Source: a virus. Taken from it: a stretch of 26,318 bases of DNA. The notes beneath the pieces are model-generated. The model made no database searches and was not told the DNA's origin. It saw only the letters and a list, made by a program, of their open reading frames with translations. Position numbers and translations under genes: made by a program. Shown one piece after another: positions 1 to 8,091 of the stretch. Where the stretch lies: positions 1 through 26,318 of IMG/VR virus record IMGVR_UViG_3300020457_000082, one strand, 5' to 3'. Numbering within the stretch: position 1 is the first letter of the stretch; every line of letters starts with the position of its first letter.

Positions 1-11
1 ACCGAGCTCAC

Positions 12-1412
12 ATGACAAAGATGGCCAAAATGTTAGGTCAAGAAATTGTCAAGTTCTTCGGTAAACCTACAGCAAAAGTAAAAGATTCACTTGCACATGA
101 TATGAAAACATCCACAAGTGGTGTAGAGAAAATCAAGAAGTTACAAGAATCTTTTGAAAACCAAACAAAGGAGTTATTACTTATGGGCGGAGCCTATGGA
201 CACATGAGTCATCCATTTGATGACAATAATCTTACATTTTCAGATTTGAAACAGATAGTTATTAATGGTATAGGAGGAAAGTTAGATAGAGAAGATGGAG
301 TTACAGAGAAACTCGATGGACAGAATCTAATGGTGAGTTGGATTGATGGAAAGTTGAGAGCGGCTCGTAACAAAGGACATTTGAAAAACTTTGGAAAAAC
401 TTCACCTACCACAAGTGGAATAGCAACTATCTTCAAAGGTAGAGGAGAAATCAAGAAAGCCTTTGTAGGTGCTATGAAAGATTTAGAAAAAGCAATCGGT
501 AGATTATCGGATAAACAAAAAGAAAAAGTTTTCGGTAATGGTAAACGATGGATGAATTTAGAGGTTATGTATCCAGCAACAGCAAATGTAATAGATTATG
601 ATGTGGCAGAGATAGTGTTTCATGGTACATTAGAGTATGATGAAAGTGGAAGACCCGTAGGTCAACCAAAAGATTCTGCTCGTATGTTGGCTGGTATGAT
701 TAAACAAGTGAATCAGAATGTACAAAAAACATTTAAGATTGGTAAACCGATTTTCTTGACCGTACCAAAAGTACAAGATTTTGGTAAGAAGAAAAATATG
801 TATTTAGGAAAATTAAAAAAACTACAATCACAATATAGTTTGAGTGATAAAGATACATTAGGTGAGTATCACGAGGCGTATTGGAGAGAGTACATTTATA
901 ATGCAAGTAAACAATTCGGTGTAAAATTAAAACCAGCTCAGTTTGCTAAGTTGATTCGTAGATGGGCATACTTTGATAAGGGTTATAAGATACAAGAGAT
1001 TAGAAAAGATTTTGGTGATAATCAAAAATTCTTAGATTGGATATTAAATACAGATAAGTTTGACCATAAGAAAATTTTTAAAGATAATATAAAACCATTT
1101 GAAGTATTGTTCTTCCAAGTAGGTGCTGAGATATTGAAAAACATAAGTGGATATATGGCAGTGAATCCGAAACGAACAATACAAAAAATGAGACAAGAAA
1201 TGATTAGTGCAATGAAAGATTTGCAAAAACCAGATAATATAGAAAAACTTAAAAAGTTAAAATTACAAATACAAAAACTACAAAAGATTGGTGGTTTAGA
1301 TGCAATAGTTCCAAGTGAGGGTATTGTGTTTAAATATAAAGGTAAGGTGTACAAATTCACAGGAGCTTTTGCACCAATCAATCAGATACTTGGTAGTTTG
1401 AAATTTGGATAG
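12..1412 (+). CDS. Nucleotidyltransferase/ligase-like protein, possibly 5'-partial
   Basis: The protein carries what look like the signature motifs of the covalent nucleotidyltransferase (DNA/RNA ligase) superfamily. K100-L-D-G103 fits motif I, whose Lys would take the AMP; ARNKGH at 118-123 fits motif Ia; NLEVMYP around E184 fits motif III; EGIVFK at 436-441 fits motif IV; YKFTG near 447-451 fits motif V. A helical, lysine-rich stretch of about 250 residues separates motifs III and IV, far longer than in ordinary ligases. The frame is open to the window edge (codons for R-A-H precede the first ATG) and no good ribosome binding site precedes position 12, so the true start may lie upstream. 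It sits at the head of the packaging genes. It could be an RNA or DNA end-repair ligase or a capping-type enzyme; the substrate cannot be told. The superfamily call rests on motifs seen by eye. Confidence 0.55.
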   Translation: MTKMAKMLGQEIVKFFGKPTAKVKDSLAHDMKTSTSGVEKIKKLQESFENQTKELLLMGGAYGHMSHPFDDNNLTFSDLKQIVINGIGGKLDREDGVTEKLDGQNLMVSWIDGKLRAARNKGHLKNFGKTSPTTSGIATIFKGRGEIKKAFVGAMKDLEKAIGRLSDKQKEKVFGNGKRWMNLEVMYPATANVIDYDVAEIVFHGTLEYDESGRPVGQPKDSARMLAGMIKQVNQNVQKTFKIGKPIFLTVPKVQDFGKKKNMYLGKLKKLQSQYSLSDKDTLGEYHEAYWREYIYNASKQFGVKLKPAQFAKLIRRWAYFDKGYKIQEIRKDFGDNQKFLDWILNTDKFDHKKIFKDNIKPFEVLFFQVGAEILKNISGYMAVNPKRTIQKMRQEMISAMKDLQKPDNIEKLKKLKLQIQKLQKIGGLDAIVPSEGIVFKYKGKVYKFTGAFAPINQILGSLKFG

Positions 1413-1420
1413 GAGTTACA

Positions 1421-1984
1421 ATGGCTAATTATAGTAAAGAGATGGAGAGACAAAATAAGGCCTTAAAGGACTTACTCTCTGGTAAAGACCATGAAAAAGA
1501 TTATGTTCAAGTAGGATACGAAGGCAAAAAAGAAAATCGTGGTGGGGAAACAAGAGAATCAGACTTAAGTAAAACAATGCAATCAATTAGGATGCCTTTG
1601 TTTTGTCCTAAGTGTAAAAAGGCAATGAAGAAAAAACTTGATGATAAGTTTTGGAGAATACAAGGACATTGTTTTGATTGTCAAATTGATTTTGAACATA
1701 AACTTAGAGTTAAAGGTGAGTACGAGGATTATGCTAAGAAAAAGGTGTTAGAAAATAAAAAATCATATTTAAAAGATTTATCACAAAGTATTGAAGAGTT
1801 TGAAAAACAAGGTGGAAAACAAACATGGTTGAACAATGTTGGGGTACAAACACCTGAACTTGAGAAAGAAGAATGGGCGATGGGTAAAGAGGAGTTTGAA
1901 AAGGTAGTTAGTGAAGCCAAAGATTACTTAAAAAATGCACAGGAGGCCATCGATGAGGAAGAGAAATTACTTAATACTACCTGA
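1421..1984 (+). CDS. Zinc-ribbon protein of unknown function
   Basis: A 187-residue charged protein with two Cys pairs, CPKC at 62-65 and CFDC at 84-87, spaced 18 residues apart. This is a typical zinc-ribbon arrangement (CxxC-x18-CxxC). The C-terminal half is helical and rich in Glu and Lys, with coiled-coil character from about 105 to 185. An AGGAG lies 7 nt before the ATG, so the start is secure. It is 8 nt downstream of the nucleotidyltransferase-like gene and overlaps the next gene, so it belongs to the same transcription unit upstream of the terminase. A role in DNA or RNA binding is plausible from the zinc ribbon but not shown. One of the small genes here could be the otherwise missing terminase small subunit, but nothing in this protein identifies it as such. 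Confidence 0.75.
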   Translation: MANYSKEMERQNKALKDLLSGKDHEKDYVQVGYEGKKENRGGETRESDLSKTMQSIRMPLFCPKCKKAMKKKLDDKFWRIQGHCFDCQIDFEHKLRVKGEYEDYAKKKVLENKKSYLKDLSQSIEEFEKQGGKQTWLNNVGVQTPELEKEEWAMGKEEFEKVVSEAKDYLKNAQEAIDEEEKLLNTT

Positions 1985-2216
1985 GGATATTGTTTTGGAT
2001 ATAATGTTGATGGTATCAAGGTTGGGTGAAACTGCTGTTGATTATCACAACAAAGTTAGTTCAGAACAATCAGGTGAGACTGTACGAGTATATACGAGAA
2101 TTTTAGAAAAACTTATGGATTTGGAAGAACACGATATTGATTATAAACCACAAGGTATATCGTTTGAAGAATTGTTAAAACAATGTGGTGTGAAAAAACC
2201 TAAAAGGAGAAAATAA
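1953..2216 (+). CDS. Small hypothetical protein
   Basis: An 87-residue protein starting MRKRNYLILPED. The reading frame also has an ATG at 1935, but a perfect AGGAGG at 1941-1946 lies 6 nt before the ATG at 1953 and downstream of the earlier ATG, so 1953 is the real start. The gene overlaps the zinc-ribbon gene by 32 nt. The sequence is predicted mostly helical with a basic C-terminus (KKPKRRK). I do not recognise the family. Its position two genes before the terminase membrane/coiled-coil gene makes a packaging role possible but unproven. Confidence 0.7.
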   Translation: MRKRNYLILPEDIVLDIMLMVSRLGETAVDYHNKVSSEQSGETVRVYTRILEKLMDLEEHDIDYKPQGISFEELLKQCGVKKPKRRK

Positions 2217-2497
2217 TGGGATTAATCGATTTCATAATGAATCTATTCTTTGGCAAAAAGAAAAAACAAGAAGTCAAAGAATTAGATGAGGCAATCAAAG
2301 TAAAAAACAAAGAAGTTTCTAAACTTGAAAAAGAAGTAGAGAAACTTGAAAACAAGAAGAAAGTTAACAAAAAAGAAGTTGGCAATCTTAAGAGAAAAGT
2401 AACTAATACTAAAAAACAAATTGCACAGGCTGAGAAAGCAGTGAAAACTGATGATGTTGATGAGGCTGTAAAATTTTTGAAGAAATTTAGTAAGTAG
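2216..2497 (+). CDS. Coiled-coil protein with hydrophobic N-terminus
   Basis: A 93-residue protein. The first 13 residues (MGLIDFIMNLFFG) are hydrophobic and followed by KKKK, like a short membrane anchor or amphipathic helix. Residues 20-80 are an almost continuous Glu/Lys heptad pattern, indicating a long coiled coil. The ATG overlaps the TAA of the previous gene (TAATG), and AAGGAGA precedes it. T4's small terminase subunit gp16 is also largely helical and precedes gp17, so this is one candidate for that role, but the sequence does not prove it. Confidence 0.65.
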   Translation: MGLIDFIMNLFFGKKKKQEVKELDEAIKVKNKEVSKLEKEVEKLENKKKVNKKEVGNLKRKVTNTKKQIAQAEKAVKTDDVDEAVKFLKKFSK

Positions 2498-2500
2498 TAT

Positions 2501-2508
2501 ATATTTAT
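2501..2508 (+). promoter_or_regulatory. Candidate promoter element (ATATTTAT)
   Basis: ATATTTAT in the 15-nt gap after the coiled-coil gene, 4 nt before the ATG at 2513. The same octamer recurs in the same orientation in the other main gaps (6322, 13675, 14626, 17696, 21970). If it acts like a -10 element, transcription would start at or next to the ATG, giving a leaderless mRNA. Confidence 0.45.
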
Positions 2509-2512
2509 ATAT

Positions 2513-2887
2513 ATGAGATATATTATTTACATATTATTTCTTGGTTTGTTGTTTGGGCAAGATACAAAAACTTATACCTTTTCAGAGGAAGAAGTTCTTG
2601 GGTTCACTAATAAAATCAAAGAGTTAGAGTTAAAAGATAGTTTGAATGTATCTTTAGTGATGGATTTGGAAAAACAAATCTCGTTATTAGAGGAAAATGC
2701 AAAATCTAACGAATTGATTATCGATTTCAGAACACAGCAACTTCAGTTACAAGAAGAAACTATTAATCTGTATAAGGAAAAAGTTAAAGTCGTAAAACCT
2801 AAATGGCACGAAAACAAATGGTTATGGTTTGTTTATGGTGTTGGTGCTACGGCAATTTCAGTTAATCTTGCAGGACAACTAAAATAA
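2513..2887 (+). CDS. Membrane-anchored coiled-coil protein, spanin-like topology
   Basis: A 124-residue protein. Residues 1-16 (ending LLFGQ) look like a signal peptide or N-terminal membrane segment. Residues 25-95 are helical and probably coiled coil, and residues 104-121 (WLWFVYGVGATAISVNLA) form a second hydrophobic segment. This resembles envelope-spanning lysis proteins (spanins), but other membrane roles, such as anchoring assembly to the membrane, fit as well. There is no Shine-Dalgarno sequence; instead the ATATTTAT element lies 4 nt upstream, so the mRNA may be leaderless. The stop codon overlaps the terminase start (TAATG), so it is probably co-transcribed with packaging genes. The function is unassigned. 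Confidence 0.6.
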   Translation: MRYIIYILFLGLLFGQDTKTYTFSEEEVLGFTNKIKELELKDSLNVSLVMDLEKQISLLEENAKSNELIIDFRTQQLQLQEETINLYKEKVKVVKPKWHENKWLWFVYGVGATAISVNLAGQLK

Positions 2888-4455
2888 TGGCTGAACAATT
2901 AAAAGAAGTAATCAAACAAGAATATGTTAAATGTGCTCAAGACCCAGCATATTTTTTATCTAAGTATTGTGTGATACAACATCCAATCAAAGGGAAGATT
3001 CCTTTTGCATTGTATGATTTTCAAAAAAACACAGTAAAAGAGTTTGAAGATAATCGTATGAATATCATACTGAAGGCTCGTCAGTTGGGTATATCAACAT
3101 TAACTGCTGGTTACTCTTTGTGGATGATGACATTTCACCAAGATAAAAATATATTGGTTATTGCTACTAAACAAGATGTTGCTAAGAACTTGGTTACTAA
3201 AGTTCGTGTTATGCATGCTAACCTACCAAGTTGGTTGAAACAGAAGTGTGTTGAGGATAACAAGTTGAACCTAAGATATTTAAATGGTTCACAAATTAAA
3301 GCAGTATCATCAGGTCCTGAAGCCGCTCGTTCTGAGGCACTATCATTATTGATATTGGATGAGGCGGCATTCATTGATAAGATTGATGATATATGGACTG
3401 CTGCTCAATCTACTTTAACGACTGGTGGACAATGTATTGCACTTTCAACACCTAATGGTGTGGGTAATTGGTTCCACAAAACTTGGGTAGAAGCTGAAGA
3501 GGGTAGAGGATTATTTAACTTTATCAAACTTCATTGGACTGTACATCCTGATAGAGATGAAAGTTGGAGAGAGGAACAAGATGCATTATTAGGTGTACAA
3601 GGTGCGGCACAAGAATGTGATTGTGATTTTGTAACTTCTGGTACATCTGTTATTGATGGTACTATCTTAGAATCTTGTAGAGAAAAAATGTGTGAAGACC
3701 CTGTAGAGAAACGAGGTGTTGATAGTAATTTGTGGATTTGGAAACAACCAGATTACTCTAAGAATTATGTGGTTTGTGCTGATGTTGGTCGTGGAGATTC
3801 AAAAGATTATAGTGCTTTTCATGTTATTGATGTAGAAAATGTAGAACAAGTTGCTGAGTATAAAGGAAGAGTTCCTACAAAAGATTTTGGTAATATGTTG
3901 GTGAATATTTCAACGGAATATAACGATGCCTTACTAATTATAGAAAACAATAATATTGGTTGGGCAACCATCCAACAGGTAATAGATAGGGAATATCCTA
4001 ACCTATTTTACACAAGTAAAGATTTACAATATATTGATATTGCTCATCAGATGACAAATCGATATAGAAGTCAAGAGAAGAATATGGTGGCTGGGTTCAG
4101 TACAACGATGAAAACTCGACCATTGATTATTGCTAAACTTGAAGAATATTTTAGAGATGAAAGTGTAGTGGTTCATAGTAATCGTTTGATTGATGAATTG
4201 TTTACTTTTATCTACAATAATAATAGAGCCGAAGCTATGGCGGGATACAATGATGATTTGGTTATGTCGTTTGCTATCGGTTTATGGGTTCGTGATACTG
4301 CATTAAGATTACGAACTGAGGGAATTGAATTAACAAAAAAGACTCTCAATAGAATGCAAGATATTGATGGTCTTTATACACCCGATGAGAACAAGAATGA
4401 TTCTTGGGATTGGGAAGTAAACAAGAAAAAAGAGTCATTAGAGTGGCTCTTGTAA
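2887..4455 (+). CDS. 17: Terminase large subunit (gp17-like)
   Basis: This is the packaging motor ATPase and headful nuclease, which docks on the portal and pumps DNA into the prohead. The N-terminal ATPase shows a Walker A variant ARQLGIST (64-71), Walker B LLILDE (154-159, with D158 and catalytic E159) and coupling motif STPNG (187-191). The C-terminal RNase H-like nuclease shows ADVGRGD (298-304, D299), IIENNNIG (351-358, E353) and a DD pair at 456-457, matching the three-acid centre of gp17. At 522 residues it is somewhat shorter than T4 gp17 (about 610). The start overlaps the preceding stop codon. The portal gene follows after 12 nt; T4's sheath (18) and tube (19) genes are absent from between them. 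Confidence 0.96.
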   Translation: MAEQLKEVIKQEYVKCAQDPAYFLSKYCVIQHPIKGKIPFALYDFQKNTVKEFEDNRMNIILKARQLGISTLTAGYSLWMMTFHQDKNILVIATKQDVAKNLVTKVRVMHANLPSWLKQKCVEDNKLNLRYLNGSQIKAVSSGPEAARSEALSLLILDEAAFIDKIDDIWTAAQSTLTTGGQCIALSTPNGVGNWFHKTWVEAEEGRGLFNFIKLHWTVHPDRDESWREEQDALLGVQGAAQECDCDFVTSGTSVIDGTILESCREKMCEDPVEKRGVDSNLWIWKQPDYSKNYVVCADVGRGDSKDYSAFHVIDVENVEQVAEYKGRVPTKDFGNMLVNISTEYNDALLIIENNNIGWATIQQVIDREYPNLFYTSKDLQYIDIAHQMTNRYRSQEKNMVAGFSTTMKTRPLIIAKLEEYFRDESVVVHSNRLIDELFTFIYNNNRAEAMAGYNDDLVMSFAIGLWVRDTALRLRTEGIELTKKTLNRMQDIDGLYTPDENKNDSWDWEVNKKKESLEWLL

Positions 4456-4467
4456 GTGAGGTAAAAA

Positions 4468-6303
4468 ATGGCAGATAAATCATTATTCGGTAGACTGAGA
4501 AGATTATTCTCAACAAATGTTATTGTGAGAAATGTCGGTGGTAGAAAACTAAAAGTAGCAGATACCGAACAAATACAATCAGCAACGAGGTCACACTTAG
4601 TTGATAGATACTCTAAATTACATAGTGGTTTAGATTTAGTAAGTAGTGGATACTCAAGTTTTGCACAATTACAGGCGGCAAGACTAGGATTGTTTAAAGA
4701 TTATGAAAGTATGGAGGCAGATTCAATTATAGCTGCAGCACTCGATATATATGCCGATGAGTGTACAATGAAAAATCCATATGGTGAAGTACTACAGATA
4801 CAAACTGATAACGATAATATAAAACAAATTCTACATAATTTATTTTATGATATTATGAATATAGAATTTAATCTATGGCCATGGGTTAGAAATCTAACTA
4901 AGTATGGTGATTTCTTTTTATATTTAGATGTAGAGGATAAGTATGGTATTACAAATGTTGTACCTGTATCTGCTTATGAATTAGTTCGTTCTGAGGGAGA
5001 AGACCCTGAGAATCCTTATTATGTTAAATTCTATTTAGAAGCAGTTGAATCACAACATCCTTATTTTGCTCGTTCAACAAAAGGAAAGAAGATAGAATTT
5101 GAAAACTTCCAAATTGCACACTTTAGATTAGCAAGTGATAGTAATCTTTTACCTTATGGTAAATCTATGTTAGAGAGTGGTAGAAAAGTTTGGAAACAAT
5201 TAACTCTTATGGAAGATGCTATGTTGATACATAGAATCATGAGAGCACCTGAAAAAAGAATCTTTAAAGTGGATATTGGAAATATACCACCAAATGAAGT
5301 TGATAACTATATGCAAAGAATTATCAACAAGATGAAGAAAACACCATTTATTGATGAGAGTACAGGTGATTATAACTTGAAGTTCAACATACAGAACTTA
5401 ACAGAAGATTTCTTTATGCCAGTTCGTGGTGGAGATAGTGGAACAAATATTGAATCACTACCTGGTATGACTTATGAAACTACAGAAGATATTGAGTATC
5501 TAAAAAATAGATTACTTGCGGCACTTCATGTACCAAAAGCATTCTTAGGATATGAAGAATCACTTGGTAGTAAAGCAACACTAGCGGCAGAAGATGTTAG
5601 ATTTGCTCGTACTATTGAAAGGATTCAAAGAATCGTGGTTAGTGAGTTAACAAAGATTGCGGTTGTTCATTTATATTCACAAGGATATACAGATGCTGAG
5701 TTGGTAAACTTTGAATTAAGTTTAACGAATCCATCTACAATTTATGAACAAGAAAAGATTGAATTATGGAGTAACAAAATTAATCTTGCTCGTGATATGA
5801 AAGATAATCAAATGATGAGTCAAGATTGGATTTATAAAAACATATTTAATTTCTCTGATAAACAAATTGATTCTCTTGAAAAAGAATTAGTTTCAGACCA
5901 AAAACAAAAATTCAGATTTGAACAAATAGCAGTTGAGGGTAATGACCCTAAATCAAGTGGTGAATCAATCGGTACACCAAGTGATATGGCAGCAGTGGGT
6001 GTAGGTGAAGATGATGCTCAAACACCACCAGATACCATAGCAGGTTCGATTTTTGATGATGAAGGAGGTTCGGAAGAGGGTGGACAACCAGGAGCTGGTA
6101 GACCAAAAGAGGTTACTAAATATAGTAAAGATGGTAGTGCAAGAGGGAGAGACCCACTTGGAAGACCAAAGATTCCTATAGCTTTAGCTCATTATGATGG
6201 GTTAAAGAAATCATTCGGTAAGAAAGCCAGAGAAGTGTTGAAAGAAACAATGGAAAGTGAAGAAATTACTAAAGAATATGAAGATTTTAAGGAAGATAAA
6301 TAA
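4468..6303 (+). CDS. 20: Portal protein (gp20-like)
   Basis: This forms the dodecameric portal at the capsid vertex through which DNA enters and leaves; it nucleates prohead assembly and binds the terminase. The conserved core is clear: MEADSIIAAALDIYADE (82-98), HRIMRAPEKRIFKVDIG (255-271), the region before EDFFMPVRGG (313-322), and KATLAAEDVRFARTIERIQ (369-387), all typical of gp20. The length of 611 residues is slightly above T4 gp20 (524), the extra being a C-terminal tail from about 490. The tail is acidic and Gly-rich and holds GGQPGAGRP (538-546), a motif echoed in the protein encoded at 8088. GAGGT lies just before the ATG. It directly follows the terminase, fitting their physical partnership. 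Confidence 0.95.
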   Translation: MADKSLFGRLRRLFSTNVIVRNVGGRKLKVADTEQIQSATRSHLVDRYSKLHSGLDLVSSGYSSFAQLQAARLGLFKDYESMEADSIIAAALDIYADECTMKNPYGEVLQIQTDNDNIKQILHNLFYDIMNIEFNLWPWVRNLTKYGDFFLYLDVEDKYGITNVVPVSAYELVRSEGEDPENPYYVKFYLEAVESQHPYFARSTKGKKIEFENFQIAHFRLASDSNLLPYGKSMLESGRKVWKQLTLMEDAMLIHRIMRAPEKRIFKVDIGNIPPNEVDNYMQRIINKMKKTPFIDESTGDYNLKFNIQNLTEDFFMPVRGGDSGTNIESLPGMTYETTEDIEYLKNRLLAALHVPKAFLGYEESLGSKATLAAEDVRFARTIERIQRIVVSELTKIAVVHLYSQGYTDAELVNFELSLTNPSTIYEQEKIELWSNKINLARDMKDNQMMSQDWIYKNIFNFSDKQIDSLEKELVSDQKQKFRFEQIAVEGNDPKSSGESIGTPSDMAAVGVGEDDAQTPPDTIAGSIFDDEGGSEEGGQPGAGRPKEVTKYSKDGSARGRDPLGRPKIPIALAHYDGLKKSFGKKAREVLKETMESEEITKEYEDFKEDK

Positions 6304-6321
6304 CGATTTCTTGAAAGTTTT

Positions 6322-6329
6322 ATATTTAT
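6322..6329 (+). promoter_or_regulatory. Candidate promoter element (ATATTTAT)
   Basis: ATATTTAT followed by TTATG in the 62-nt gap between the portal gene and the next gene. The ATG at 6366 lies 36 nt further on, behind its own ribosome binding site, so a normal leader of about 30 nt would result. It shares orientation and sequence with the elements at 2501, 13675, 14626, 17696 and 21970. Confidence 0.45.
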
Positions 6330-6365
6330 TTATGTATATAAACTATCAAAATAACGGAGTGTTTG

Positions 6366-7241
6366 ATGAAATATAATAAGAAGCACAGTAAATTAAAAAA
6401 TACTGGTATTCTTTTCGAATTACTAACGAGACAAATCACAGTCGATGTTCTCAATAATGTTGGTAATAGTAATGCTGTGAAAATATTAAAAGAGAACTTC
6501 GGTTCAAAAACAGAATTAGGTAAAGAATACGAACTATATAAAATTTTAACCGAGAAAAAATACAAAACTACTGGCCAAGCCAATATTTTGTTAGAAGCGG
6601 TAATAAAAAATCGTAGAAAGTTATCAAATCGTAAATTAGCTAACGAAAAGTACAATTTAATTAAAAGAATTAAAGAAACTTACGATACGAAAGCTTTTTT
6701 TAATACAAGAATTCCTGAATATAAACTACTTGCATCAATATATAATGTATTTGAGGGTGAATCATCAAGACAAGTAGTGGGACCAGTTGAAGAAACTGAT
6801 AGTAAAGTAACAATCATTGAAACTATCACAAAAACCAAACACTCCAGTAAAAAATCAAAAAGTGGTGTCAATGAAAGTCTTAAAAAAGAAGATACTGATT
6901 TAAGATTACTTACTTATCAGTTATTAGTAGATAAATTCAACGAAAAATACAGCAATCTAAACGAAAATCAAAAGAATTTGTTGAAAGAATACATCAACAA
7001 TATATCAAACACTAATTCTTTGAGAGAGTTCATAGATACTGAAGTTATAAAAGTTAAAAGAGTATTAAAATCACACTTGAAAAAAGTAGATGATAAACTT
7101 ACTAAAATTAAATTAACGGAAGCTATTAATCACACCAAAGATGCAACAGGCGGTTCGGTTGTAAAAGATAACCATGTTGTTTCCTTGATGAGATACTATG
7201 AATTAGTCAAGGAGTTAGATAATGTCCACGAAAATAAGTAA
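6366..7241 (+). CDS. Conserved-looking hypothetical head-region protein
   Basis: A 291-residue, Lys- and Asn-rich, mostly helical protein starting MKYNKKHSKLKNTGILFELL. A TTG immediately precedes the ATG at 6366; the ATG, with ACGGAG about 7 nt upstream, is the better start. I do not recognise a named family. It lies between portal and prohead protease, where T4-like phages encode prohead core components (gp67, gp68), so a role in the core or in head assembly is a reasonable inference. It overlaps the next gene by 20 nt, which suggests translational coupling. No enzymatic motif is visible. Confidence 0.7.
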   Translation: MKYNKKHSKLKNTGILFELLTRQITVDVLNNVGNSNAVKILKENFGSKTELGKEYELYKILTEKKYKTTGQANILLEAVIKNRRKLSNRKLANEKYNLIKRIKETYDTKAFFNTRIPEYKLLASIYNVFEGESSRQVVGPVEETDSKVTIIETITKTKHSSKKSKSGVNESLKKEDTDLRLLTYQLLVDKFNEKYSNLNENQKNLLKEYINNISNTNSLREFIDTEVIKVKRVLKSHLKKVDDKLTKIKLTEAINHTKDATGGSVVKDNHVVSLMRYYELVKELDNVHENK

Positions 7242-8091
7242 AAAAAGATTTATTGAAATCTTAAAAAAGTTGATTCGTCGTGAAATCGATGAAGCATCTA
7301 CTTCTGTAAATGTACCAGGATATATGACACCACATGCATTTAGTGGTAAAGGTAAAATGGATAGAAGAGATTCAGTTGCCAGTGGAAGTGGATATGAAAA
7401 GATTGATGAAGTAAAATTTGCTGTAACTGTTGATATGGGCCAATTAGGTCAAGGTAAAGTTCTTGTAGATGCAGGTTCAAAAGGACAAGCAAAAACCCAA
7501 GTTGCTAAAAAATTAAAACAAGGTTTAAAAGGAATCATAAGTGTATCTCGTGTACAACCATCACTTGGTAAACAAGTAGATAAAAAGATTGAAACTATAA
7601 CTGTAGATGAGGCAGTTGACCCTAAAGTAAAAAAACAAGCTGCTTCATTACTTAAACGATACACAAACAATTGGAAAAAATTAGAAAAAGAAACTGAAAT
7701 GATGATGAAGTTTGCTAAAAAGAATAAAGCAACTGAAATGATGATGAACTTTGAAGAAGTTTTGAAGAAATTAAAAGGTAGTGTGTGGCAGAATATTAGT
7801 TACCAAGTTAAAGAACCAATGGATGATTATTTTTATGAAAGTATAAATGAGGGTAAGTATCACGATTGGAGAAATGATGAATCATTAACACCAAGACAAA
7901 AAATTGGTAGAAGTATTCGTGAAGTTAAAAATTCATTAAACCAATTGAGTAAGATGATTGATTTTAATGTTCGTTTAAAAAATGAATTAAGTGTTGATTC
8001 TTCATCTTATTGGAAAACAACACATAAAGCACTTAATAACATATCAGAACGATTAGTTAAATTAGCTAACAAAGTAGGGAAATTACAATGA
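7222..8091 (+). CDS. Probable head/core-associated protein
   Basis: A 289-residue basic, helical protein with AGGAG 7 nt before its ATG. The N-terminus, ending REIDEAS, contains I22-D23-E24 before A25, which fits the (I/L)xE|A cleavage rule of T4 gp21, so the first 24 residues may be a propeptide. A Pro/Gly segment VPGYMTPHAFSGKGK follows at 31-45. Residues 125-200 repeat the pattern TEMMM and are helical. The C-terminal 80 residues, from KYHDWRNDES, look like a separate helical domain. It overlaps the genes on both sides (20 nt and 4 nt). The role is inferred from position among head genes. Confidence 0.65.
   Translation: MSTKISKKRFIEILKKLIRREIDEASTSVNVPGYMTPHAFSGKGKMDRRDSVASGSGYEKIDEVKFAVTVDMGQLGQGKVLVDAGSKGQAKTQVAKKLKQGLKGIISVSRVQPSLGKQVDKKIETITVDEAVDPKVKKQAASLLKRYTNNWKKLEKETEMMMKFAKKNKATEMMMNFEEVLKKLKGSVWQNISYQVKEPMDDYFYESINEGKYHDWRNDESLTPRQKIGRSIREVKNSLNQLSKMIDFNVRLKNELSVDSSSYWKTTHKALNNISERLVKLANKVGKLQ

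Noticed and set aside
1935-1952. Earlier ATG for the gene at 1953
   Set aside because: A perfect AGGAGG sits between this ATG and the one at 1953, with correct spacing only for the latter.
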